Assembly: GCF_018128965.1 (NCBI RefSeq)
Contig: NZ_JAAEDH010000001.1
Span: 124,001-188,000, forward strand
Source of the DNA: Plastoroseomonas arctica
GTDB lineage: Bacteria; Pseudomonadota; Alphaproteobacteria; Acetobacterales; Acetobacteraceae
DNA length: 64,000 bases
Direction: 5' to 3'
The notes under the pieces are model-generated. The model did no database searches. It had not been told where the DNA came from and saw nothing but the letters and a program-made list of their open reading frames with translations. A program made the translations under genes and the position numbers. This document shows positions 28,906 to 36,433 of the stretch, piece by piece; position 1 is the stretch's first letter, and every line of letters starts with the position of its first letter.

Positions 28906-28937
28906 GGCGATGCGGGAGCGCGGACCCCCGCATCGCC
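28906..28937. terminator. Bidirectional hairpin between convergent genes
   Basis: A perfect 11-bp stem, GGCGATGCGGG and its complement, with a 10-nt loop. It begins 4 nt after the molybdoenzyme stop and ends 6 nt before the GST stop. No T tract. Confidence 0.55.
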
Positions 28938-28943
28938 GGAATC

Positions 28944-29615
28944 CTAGGCCGCGATGTGCGGGAACATGTGGCGCTTGGCCTCGGCGTCCATCTCGGTCTT
29001 GAAGGCGTGGCGGTCCTTGATCGCGATCGCGCGCTGGGCGGCCGGGCGCGCGTTGATGGCGTCCAGATGGCGCTTCACATGGGTCAGCGTATCGAACACC
29101 TCCGCACCGAGCGCGAAGCCGCCGATCCGCGACCAGCCCCACACCGCCATGTCGACGATGGAATAGGCATCGCCCACCATCCATTCGCGCGATGCCAGGC
29201 GATCGTTCAGAATGGTCCAATGCCGCTTCGCCTCGAAGGCGTAACGGGTCTTTCCGTATTCGCTGCCCGGCGGGGCCACGTTGCGGAAATGCACGTTCTG
29301 GCCGGTAAAGGGACCGATGCCGCTGGCCACGAACATCATCCAGGAGAACATCGCCCCGGCATCCTCCGGCTTGGGCAGGAACTGGCCGGTCTTCTGCGCG
29401 AGGTAGAGCAGGATGGCGTTGGAATCGAACACCGGCTTGCCGTCATCGACGATGGAAGGTGCCTTGGCATTCGGGTTGATCGCGAGGTAGGCGGGGTCGT
29501 GTTGCTCGCCCTTGCGGGTGTCGAGAGGGATCGCCTCATAGGGCAGCCCGGATTCCTCAAGGAACAGCGCCACCTTCATCGGGTTGGGCGCGGTATTGTA
29601 GTAGAATTGCAGCAT
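28944..29615 (-). CDS. Glutathione S-transferase family protein
   Basis: A 223-residue GST with an N-terminal thioredoxin-like domain (about 1-80; NTAPNPMKVALFLEESGLPYE, then the glutathione-binding FDSNAILLYLA) and an all-helical C-terminal domain. ATG 29615 has GGGAG at 7 nt. Sequence order resembles YghU/YfcG-like bacterial GSTs, which can have disulfide-bond reductase activity. It is divergent from the RutA-like gene, with a 122-bp gap. Substrate unknown. Confidence 0.88.
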   Translation of the reverse strand: MLQFYYNTAPNPMKVALFLEESGLPYEAIPLDTRKGEQHDPAYLAINPNAKAPSIVDDGKPVFDSNAILLYLAQKTGQFLPKPEDAGAMFSWMMFVASGIGPFTGQNVHFRNVAPPGSEYGKTRYAFEAKRHWTILNDRLASREWMVGDAYSIVDMAVWGWSRIGGFALGAEVFDTLTHVKRHLDAINARPAAQRAIAIKDRHAFKTEMDAEAKRHMFPHIAA

Positions 29616-29737
29616 GGCGGGTCTCCCGTTGATGCCGCGGATGAGACGCCGACGCGGGCGCCCGCGCAAGCCGACCGGATGGCACGCGAATTGCTGCATC
29701 GCACCCGAACCGCAGGAGCGGTGAGAGGGTCTTTGCC

Positions 29738-30817
29738 ATGCAGGTCGGCGTTTTCATCCCCATCAACAACAACGGCTGGATCATCTCGACCACCTCGCCG
29801 CAGTACCTGCCGAGCTTCGAGCTGAACAAGACCATCGTGCAGAAAGCCGAGAGCTACGGCCTAGATTTCGCCCTATCGATGATCAAGTTTCACGGCTTCG
29901 GCGGGGCCAGCCGCTTCTGGGATTACGGGCTGGAGAGCTTCACCCTGATGTCCGGCCTCGCCGCCGTGACCACGCGGATCAAGCTGTTCGCTTCCATCGC
30001 GGTTCTGACCATGCCCCCGCCGCTCGCCGCGCGCATGGCAGTGACCATCGACTCCATCGCACCCGGCCGCTTCGGCGTGAACATCGTCTCCGGCTGGCAG
30101 GAGGCCGAGTACTCCCAGATGGGCATCTGGCCCGGCCCGGTGCATTTCGCGAACCGCTACGTCTACTGCGCCGAATACGTGAAGATCATGCGCGAGCTGT
30201 GGGAGACGGCGGAGAGCGATTTCAAGGGCCAGTTCTTCCAGATGGACAAGTGCCAGCTGCTGCCCACGCCGTCCGCGCCCATCCCCATCATCTGCGCCGC
30301 GCAGAGCGATGCGGGCACCAAGTTCGCCGCCGAATACGGCGACTACAATTTCTGCGTGGGCTTCGGCGTCAACCAGCCCCAGCGCGTCGCGCCCTCGATC
30401 GCCCGCCTGGTGGAAGCCCGCAAGCTGACCGGCCGCGACGTCGGCGCGCTGGTGATGCAGATGATCGTTGCCGACGAGACCGACGCCGCGGCTGAAGCCA
30501 AGTGGCAGCACTATTGCGACGGCTACGACCATGAGGCCTTCGCCTGGCGCAACGCCCAGGCGGGCGCGGACAAGACAACAGACCCCTACGCCACGGCGAA
30601 CCGCCAGAAGATGCAGGGCGACAACTACCCCACCAACCAGGGCGTCTTCGTCGGCTCCTATGCCAAGGTCGCCGCCCTGCTTGATGAGATGTCGGAAATT
30701 CCCGGCCTCGCCGGCGTCATGCTCACCTTCGATGATTTCGTCATCGGCATGGAGCAGTTCGGCACGCGCATCCAACCCCTGATGAAAAGCCGCGCCCGCG
30801 TGCTTGAAGCCGCCTGA
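29738..30817 (+). CDS. RutA-like flavin-dependent monooxygenase (pyrimidine oxygenase type)
   Basis: LLM-class flavin oxygenase of 359 residues. The sequence follows E. coli RutA closely through its length: GVFIPINNNGW, PSFELNKTIVQKAE, DFALSMIK, GFGG, ESFTLMSGLAAVT, TIDSIAPGRFGVNIVSGWQ, YSQMGIWPG, DFKGQFF, ICAAQSDAG, LTFDDF. RutA opens the uracil ring to ureidoacrylate peracid using reduced FMN. The standard partners RutB-RutF, including flavin reductase RutF, are not nearby; instead an ABC importer and an amidase follow. Uracil or a related ring is the likely substrate class, but specificity is inference. Confidence 0.85.
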   Translation: MQVGVFIPINNNGWIISTTSPQYLPSFELNKTIVQKAESYGLDFALSMIKFHGFGGASRFWDYGLESFTLMSGLAAVTTRIKLFASIAVLTMPPPLAARMAVTIDSIAPGRFGVNIVSGWQEAEYSQMGIWPGPVHFANRYVYCAEYVKIMRELWETAESDFKGQFFQMDKCQLLPTPSAPIPIICAAQSDAGTKFAAEYGDYNFCVGFGVNQPQRVAPSIARLVEARKLTGRDVGALVMQMIVADETDAAAEAKWQHYCDGYDHEAFAWRNAQAGADKTTDPYATANRQKMQGDNYPTNQGVFVGSYAKVAALLDEMSEIPGLAGVMLTFDDFVIGMEQFGTRIQPLMKSRARVLEAA

Positions 30818-30828
30818 GGAAGCCGAGA

Positions 30829-31857
30829 ATGACCCAGTTCACGCGCCGCGCCGCCATCGCCGCGCTTGCCGCGCCCGCCTTCATCCGCAGCGCCTCCGCC
30901 GCGCCCGAAACCACCACCTTCGACATCATCGCCGTGCGCGACCCGCAACTCGGCGCGCAGATCGCGCTCGCCGCCGAATTCGACCTGTTCCGCCCGCAAG
31001 GCATCACGCCCAACATCCGCTGGACGCAATCCGCCGCCGATACCCTCACCATCATGGGCGGCGGCTCCGCTCCGGTCGGCACCGGGGGCAGCTTCACCCA
31101 GGTGGTTTTCGGCGGGCAGCGCCTGCCGATCCGCACCATCTCGGCACTCGCCGACATCGCCGAGACGCAGGGCTTCGTGCTCAGCCCCGGCGTGCGCCTC
31201 GCCCACCCGCGGGAGCTCGAAGGCAAGCGCATCGCCTTCACCCAGGGCAATTCGCAGGTGCTTCTGCTCGCCAAGCTGGCAAGCCTCTACAGCTTCGACG
31301 CGACCAAGGTCCAGCTCGTCAACATGAACCAGAGCGAAGGCGTCGTCGCCGCCTCGCGCGGCGACGTCCAAGGCCTGATGGGCTGGCAGCCGAACCTCTA
31401 CCGGCTCATCCAGCTCGGCGGCACCATGTACTGCACCGGCGCCACCCTGCACGTGAACGGCCGTCCGGAGCCTCGCCCGGCCGACGACCTGCTGCTGTTC
31501 AACCACTCCACCCTGCTCGCCTCGCAGGAATGGATCGACAGCAAGCCCAACACCCTCACCGCCCTGCTCAAGGCGCTGATGGCGGCCAACACCATCCTCA
31601 CCGACGACAAGCCGCGTGCCATCGCCGCGCTCGGCCGCACGCTGCGCATCGACGCGCCCGCCCTCGAAGTCATGGCCAACGCGAACAAATACGCGCTCGG
31701 CATCAGCCCGGCCCTGATCGCCAGCCACCGCTTCCAGAGCGAATGGGCCGTCAGCATCGGCCGTGCGCCCAGCCCACCGCGCGCGGAGGACTGCTTCACC
31801 ACCCGCATCGCGGAAATGGCAGACCCGGCGCTGGTGACATGGCGACCCGTGGCGTGA
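30829..31857 (+). CDS. NitT/TauT-type ABC solute-binding protein, copy 1
   Basis: Periplasmic binding protein of the NMT1/SsuA family, 342 residues, with an N-terminal export signal (RRAAIAALAAPAFIRSASA). It starts 11 nt after the RutA-like gene, so it is probably in the same transcript. It is a clear paralogue of the protein at 32183: both share VRDPQLG, HPRELEGKR, AFTQGN, NMN-SEGVVAA and a WRP-A C-terminus. Within copy 1 a less conserved stretch (CTGATLHVNGRPEPRPAD) may alter ligand choice. A ligand related to the RutA substrate is inferred from position only. Confidence 0.88.
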   Translation: MTQFTRRAAIAALAAPAFIRSASAAPETTTFDIIAVRDPQLGAQIALAAEFDLFRPQGITPNIRWTQSAADTLTIMGGGSAPVGTGGSFTQVVFGGQRLPIRTISALADIAETQGFVLSPGVRLAHPRELEGKRIAFTQGNSQVLLLAKLASLYSFDATKVQLVNMNQSEGVVAASRGDVQGLMGWQPNLYRLIQLGGTMYCTGATLHVNGRPEPRPADDLLLFNHSTLLASQEWIDSKPNTLTALLKALMAANTILTDDKPRAIAALGRTLRIDAPALEVMANANKYALGISPALIASHRFQSEWAVSIGRAPSPPRAEDCFTTRIAEMADPALVTWRPVA

Positions 31858-32164
31858 GGGGAGGCAGCAAGGCTGGGGCGCTGCCCCAGACCCCGCCGGG
31901 GATCGCGCCGATCCCCGGGCCCCTGCGTGTGTTGGTTCTGGCCGTGGGAGGGCTGGGACTTGCGATGAAGCGCCGGGTTGGGGGGAGGGCGCATGGCGTT
32001 GCCCGCGGCGAAGGCACAACCGCGATGCGCCCTCTCCCCAACCCGGCCCGCCTCTGCAGAGCCGCAACACCCTCCCAAAATCGAGAACCAACAGATGGAG
32101 GTCCAGGATCGACACGATCCTGGCGGGTCCAGGGCAGAGCCCTGGCCTTGCTGTCTTCCCTCTC
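31855..32164. repeat. 310-bp imperfect palindromic element (MITE-like)
   Basis: The entire gap between two paralogous solute-binding genes is one long inverted repeat with its centre near 32009. Matching blocks, left and right, are CAGCAAGG (31865-31872) with 32146-32153, TGTTGGTTCT (31930-31939) with 32084-32093, GCCGGGTTGGGG (31972-31983) with 32036-32047 and GAGGGCGCAT (31985-31994) with 32025-32034. Each arm also contains local hairpins, such as GGGGATCG-CGC-CGATCCCC at 31898-31916. No open frame is convincing. It begins at the stop codon of one gene and ends about 18 nt before the next start. Confidence 0.8.
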
Positions 32165-32182
32165 ACCCCACGAGGTCCACCC

Positions 32183-33208
32183 ATGACACCAACGACCCGT
32201 CGCGCATTGCTCGCGATGCCGATGCTGATCCCGGCGCTCGCGCGCGCTCAGACTGCGCCCGAGCAGCGGGAGGTGGAGTTGTTGGGCGTGCGCGATCCGC
32301 AGCTGGGCATGCAGCTCGCGGTCGCCTCGCATTTCGGCATGTTCCGCGAGGAGGGGCTGGACGTCACGATCCGCTGGCAGTCGTCGGGCGGCGAGGTGAT
32401 GACGATCATGGGCGGCGGCTTTCCGATCGGGATCGGGTCGCAGTTCGGGCAGATCGGTCTCGCCGCGCAGAATATTCCGGTGAAGATCATCTGCGGTTTC
32501 GCCGATATTGCCGATACCCAGGGCGTGGTACTGGCACCGCACACGCGGCTGTCGCATCCGCGCGAGCTGGAGGGCAAGCGCTGCGCCTTCACCCAGGGCA
32601 ACAACTCGCCGCTGATGCTGAAGAAGCTGGGCCAGCGCTTCGGCTTCGACGAGACCAAGATCCGCATGATCAACATGAACCCGTCCGAGGGTGTGGTCGC
32701 GGCGGCGCGCGGGGACGTGGATATCCTCCTCGCCTGGCAGCCCTTCCTCCATCGCCTGACGACGCTTGGCGGCACGCTCTACGTGGTGGGCAGCAAGCTG
32801 CTGTTCACCGACCCGGTGACGATCCTGCCCGAGGCGGAGAAGCTGCTGTTTTCCCATTCGGTGATGATGGCGACGGAGGAGTGGATCCGCACCAAGCCCA
32901 ACACGCTCAAGGCCATGCTGCGCGCGCTGATCAAGGCGGACAACCTGTTCAAGACGGATCGGCCGCGCGCCTTCGGCGCGGTGCAGGAAGTGCTGCGCAT
33001 TCCGGCCGAACCACTGCAGGTGATGACCGAGGCGAACAAGTATGGCGTGCTGATCGACCAGCCGCTGGTCAATTCCTATGATTTCACCGTCGAGTGGGCG
33101 CTGGATATCCGCCGCATCCCGACGCGGCTCACCGCGGCGAGCGGCATCTCCACCACACTGCTCAGCCAGGTGGATCCGGCACGCGTGACATGGAGGCCGC
33201 AGGCATGA
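32183..33208 (+). CDS. NitT/TauT-type ABC solute-binding protein, copy 2
   Basis: A 341-residue NMT1/SsuA-family binding protein with signal peptide (RRALLAMPMLIPALARAQ). It is paralogous to the protein at 30829. Its stop overlaps the permease start (ATGA), so this copy is directly coupled to the transporter while copy 1 is coupled to the RutA-like gene. Family members bind small N- or S-containing compounds (sulfonates, pyrimidine precursors, nitrate); the ligand here is unknown. Confidence 0.9.
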   Translation: MTPTTRRALLAMPMLIPALARAQTAPEQREVELLGVRDPQLGMQLAVASHFGMFREEGLDVTIRWQSSGGEVMTIMGGGFPIGIGSQFGQIGLAAQNIPVKIICGFADIADTQGVVLAPHTRLSHPRELEGKRCAFTQGNNSPLMLKKLGQRFGFDETKIRMINMNPSEGVVAAARGDVDILLAWQPFLHRLTTLGGTLYVVGSKLLFTDPVTILPEAEKLLFSHSVMMATEEWIRTKPNTLKAMLRALIKADNLFKTDRPRAFGAVQEVLRIPAEPLQVMTEANKYGVLIDQPLVNSYDFTVEWALDIRRIPTRLTAASGISTTLLSQVDPARVTWRPQA

Positions 33209-33996
33209 GCGGCTGGAAGAAGCATCTGCCGGGGCTGGCGGGGGCGCTGTTCTCCATAGCCATCTTCCTCGGCTTCTGGCTGTTCATCAGTTACGGCAAT
33301 CGCTTCTGGTTCAAGTGGTTCAACCCGATCCTGCTGCCCACGCCGATGGAGGTGCTTCAGGCGGGGGTGAATTCCTACCGAAGCGGCGACTTGCAGCGCG
33401 ACATCTGGGCGAGCCTGAGCCGCGTGTTCCAGGGCTTCGCGCTGGCCTCCGTCGCCGGCGTGTTCCTCGGCGTCGCGGTCGGCACCTGGAAGCCGCTCGA
33501 GCGCCTGGTCGAGCCGATGGTGGAGATGCTGCGGCCGATCCCGCCGCTCGCCTTCCTGCCGATGATGGTGCTGTGGTTCGGCATCGGCGAGTTGAGCAAG
33601 ATCGCCTTCATCACCTATGCAGCGTTCTTCCCGATCTTCACCACGACGCTGGAGGGGATCAAATACGTCGATCCGCTGCTGATCCGCGCGGCGTCCTCGC
33701 TGGGCGCGTCGCGGATGGACATGTTCCGCCATGTTGTGCTGCCGGCGGCGTTGCCGGCGATCATCACCGGGCTGCGGCTGGGGTTTGGACTGTCGTTCTT
33801 CGTGATCGTCGCGGCGGAGTTCATCGCGGCGGATAGCGGGTTGGGCTACCTGATCAATGATGCGCGCACCTTCTTCCTTGTCAGCCAGATGCTGATGGGT
33901 GCTGCGGTGATCGGCATCATCGGATTTTTCGTCAATGTCGGTCTGCGTGCGCTTGAGGGCCGACTGCTGCGCTGGCGCGTTTCGGTGAGGGCCTGA
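33205..33996 (+). CDS. NitT/TauT-type ABC transporter permease
   Basis: Inner-membrane permease of 263 residues with about six transmembrane helices. The ATPase-docking EAA-type loop reads AASSLGASRMDMFRHVVLPAALP. ATG 33205 overlaps the stop of the binding protein by 4 nt. It is followed 3 nt later by its ATPase gene. Together with 32183 and 34000 it forms a complete importer. Confidence 0.92.
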   Translation: MSGWKKHLPGLAGALFSIAIFLGFWLFISYGNRFWFKWFNPILLPTPMEVLQAGVNSYRSGDLQRDIWASLSRVFQGFALASVAGVFLGVAVGTWKPLERLVEPMVEMLRPIPPLAFLPMMVLWFGIGELSKIAFITYAAFFPIFTTTLEGIKYVDPLLIRAASSLGASRMDMFRHVVLPAALPAIITGLRLGFGLSFFVIVAAEFIAADSGLGYLINDARTFFLVSQMLMGAAVIGIIGFFVNVGLRALEGRLLRWRVSVRA

Positions 33997-33999
33997 GCC

Positions 34000-34803
34000 A
34001 TGGACATCGCAACCAGCCTCGACGCAGCGCCCGACCTGGCCATGCGTCCGACGAAGATTTCCATCCGCGGGGTGGGAAAGGTGTTTGGCGACAATGTCGC
34101 GCTGGAAAAAGTGGACCTCGATCTGCCTGAGAACAGTTTTACCTGTTTGCTCGGACCCTCGGGCTGCGGCAAATCGACGCTGCTGAACATGATCGCGGGG
34201 TTCTTGAAGCCGAGCTCCGGCCAGATTTTGGTTGATGGCAAGGAGGTGACGGCGCCTGGCGCGGATCGTGGCGTTGTGTTCCAGGAATACGCGCTGTTTC
34301 CGTGGCGCACCGCGCTCGACAATGTCTGCTTCGGTCCGATGCTGAAGGGCAAGAGCAAGTCCGAGCAGCGTGCCATCGCGATGAAGCATCTGGCGACGGT
34401 GGGGCTTGCGGGGCACGAACAGAAGTACCCGGGCAATCTCTCGGGCGGGATGAAGCAGCGCGTAGCGATCGCGCGCGCGCTGGCCAATGACCCCTCGGTG
34501 CTGCTGATGGACGAGCCGTTCGGCGCGCTCGACGCGCAGACGCGCGAGGTCTTGCAGGAAGAAATGCTGCGCATCTGGGAGCAGGACCGCAAGACTGTGG
34601 TCTTCGTGACGCACTCGATCTCTGAGGCGATCTTCCTCGCCGACCGCATCGTGGTGATGGGCACGCGCCCGGGCTGCGTGAAGGAGGTGGTGGACCCGCA
34701 GCTGTCGCACCCGCGCGAGCGGACGGATGCGGATTTCATCGCGCTGGAGCGGCACCTGAAGCATCTGGTGCGCGCCGAAGTGCAGAAGCTGGGGGTGCAT
34801 TGA
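34000..34803 (+). CDS. NitT/TauT-type ABC transporter ATP-binding protein
   Basis: Cytoplasmic ATPase of 267 residues that powers the importer. Walker A GPSGCGKST is at 52-60, Q-loop in VVFQEYALFPWR, signature LSGGM at 147-151, Walker B LLMDEP at 168-173 and H-loop in VTHSISEA. About 18 residues precede the usual start of such ATPases. The stop is 1 nt before the amidase start. Confidence 0.94.
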   Translation: MDIATSLDAAPDLAMRPTKISIRGVGKVFGDNVALEKVDLDLPENSFTCLLGPSGCGKSTLLNMIAGFLKPSSGQILVDGKEVTAPGADRGVVFQEYALFPWRTALDNVCFGPMLKGKSKSEQRAIAMKHLATVGLAGHEQKYPGNLSGGMKQRVAIARALANDPSVLLMDEPFGALDAQTREVLQEEMLRIWEQDRKTVVFVTHSISEAIFLADRIVVMGTRPGCVKEVVDPQLSHPRERTDADFIALERHLKHLVRAEVQKLGVH

Positions 34804-34804
34804 G

Positions 34805-36433
34805 ATGACTGACCTGGCCTTCATGACCATCGCCGAGGCGTCGTCGCGCATCGCCACGCGCGACCTCTCGCCGGTGGAGCTGACGGACGCGCTGATCGCG
34901 CGCGCCGAGGCGCTCGACCCGCAGATCAATGCCTACCTGTTGCCCACCTTCGAGGCCGCGCGCGGCGAGGCGAAGGCGGCGGAGGCGGAGATTGCAAAGT
35001 CCGGCGCGAAGTCGCCGCTGCACGGCATCCCCTATGGTCTTAAGGATGTCTATGACGCGGCCGGCACGCCCACCACCGGGCATTCACGCTGCTACGCCGA
35101 TTGCCGGCCGCGGGAAGACGCCGCCACGACGGCCAGCCTGCGTGCCGCCGGCGCGGTGCTGCTGGGCAAGCTCTCCACGCATGAAGGGGCGCATGGCGGC
35201 CCGAGTTTCGACCTAGCCTGGCCGCCGGCGCGCAACCCTTGGAAGGCCGACCATTTCACCGGCGGTTCCTCCTCGGGTTCCGGTGCAGCGGTCGCGGCGG
35301 GGTTCATGCCACTCGCGATGGGCACCGATACTGGCGGGTCCATTCGCAACCCCGCGGGCCTGTGCGGCCTCGTCGGGTTGAAGCCGACGCAGAGCCTGAT
35401 CTCGCGGCGCGGCATCATGCCGAATTCCTGGAGCTACGACACCGCCGGCCCGATGGTCTGGACGGTGGAGGATTGCGCCATCGTGATGCAGGCCATCGCC
35501 GGGCATGACCCGCGCGACCCAAACAGCGCGACGCGCCTGGTGCCGGATTATCGCGCCGCACTCACCGGCGATATCCGAGGCCTGCGCATCGGCGTTCTTC
35601 GACACGTCTTCGAGGAAGACGTGAAAATCCCCCCCGCCACTAAGGCGGCGCTGGAGGCCGCTTTCGACGTGCTGCGCGGCCTGGGTGCCACGCTGGAAGA
35701 CGCGCGCATCCGCCCGATGGGCGAGTATTTCGACGTGAAGGTCATCGCCGCCGAAGCCGAGATCTTCGCCGTGCACGAAGCCAACCTGCGCGAACGCCCG
35801 AACGACTTCGGCGAGGATTTTCTGGCCCGCAGCCTGCCGGCCATGCTGATCCGCGGCACCGACGTGGTGGCTTCGCACCGCCAGCGCCGCGTGATGCTGG
35901 CGGAGTTCGAGGCGCTGTATGCGAAGTACGATGTGCTGGTCACCGCGGCACCCAGCCTCGCGCCGCGCCTGGATGGCTGGCAGCCCATCCATTTCTGGTC
36001 GAAGCATTCCTCGCTGACCACCGCCTTCAACTGCTCGGGCGGCCCCGCGCTGGTGCAGTGCATCGGGCATGAGGGCGGGCTGCCGATGTCCATGCAGATC
36101 GTGGGCCGGCCCTTCGACGATGCCACAGTGATGAAGGTCGCCCATGCCTATGAGAGCGCCACCCCCTGGCGCGCACTGCGGCCGGTGCTGGAGGCGGGCG
36201 CTGCGGTCAACCCGCTGCCCAAGGTGCCCGACCCCGCGCCGGTCACCATCCCCCAGGCCGAGCAGGATGAATACCTCGCCATCGCGCGGCGCGCCGGCAT
36301 CACGAAGCTGAACGCGCGCAACACCGCGCATTTCCTCTCCGCGGCGCCGATCATGCGCGAGATGCTGGCGCGCATGCCACGCCCCGCGGGCTTCGCGCAG
36401 GAACTCGCCAACATCTTCCACTTCCTGTCATGA
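34805..36433 (+). CDS. Amidase-signature family hydrolase
   Basis: Ser-cisSer-Lys amidase of 542 residues. The triad is visible: Lys80 in GIPYGLKDVYD, the cis-serine in GGSSSGSG (153-160, probably Ser155) and nucleophile Ser179 in GTDTGGSIRNPAG. Family members cleave amides, carbamoyl groups, biuret or allophanate-type bonds. It sits 1 nt after the ABC ATPase and overlaps the next gene by 4 nt, so it is part of the transport operon. It could hydrolyse the imported compound or the RutA-like product in place of RutB, which is inference. A C-terminal extension of about 60 residues follows the core. Confidence 0.9.
   Translation: MTDLAFMTIAEASSRIATRDLSPVELTDALIARAEALDPQINAYLLPTFEAARGEAKAAEAEIAKSGAKSPLHGIPYGLKDVYDAAGTPTTGHSRCYADCRPREDAATTASLRAAGAVLLGKLSTHEGAHGGPSFDLAWPPARNPWKADHFTGGSSSGSGAAVAAGFMPLAMGTDTGGSIRNPAGLCGLVGLKPTQSLISRRGIMPNSWSYDTAGPMVWTVEDCAIVMQAIAGHDPRDPNSATRLVPDYRAALTGDIRGLRIGVLRHVFEEDVKIPPATKAALEAAFDVLRGLGATLEDARIRPMGEYFDVKVIAAEAEIFAVHEANLRERPNDFGEDFLARSLPAMLIRGTDVVASHRQRRVMLAEFEALYAKYDVLVTAAPSLAPRLDGWQPIHFWSKHSSLTTAFNCSGGPALVQCIGHEGGLPMSMQIVGRPFDDATVMKVAHAYESATPWRALRPVLEAGAAVNPLPKVPDPAPVTIPQAEQDEYLAIARRAGITKLNARNTAHFLSAAPIMREMLARMPRPAGFAQELANIFHFLS

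Noticed and set aside
30658-32184. A long minus-strand frame across the first solute-binding gene and the palindromic gap
   Set aside because: No ribosome-binding site or motif, and it crosses a non-coding palindrome; it is a shadow of the plus-strand gene.
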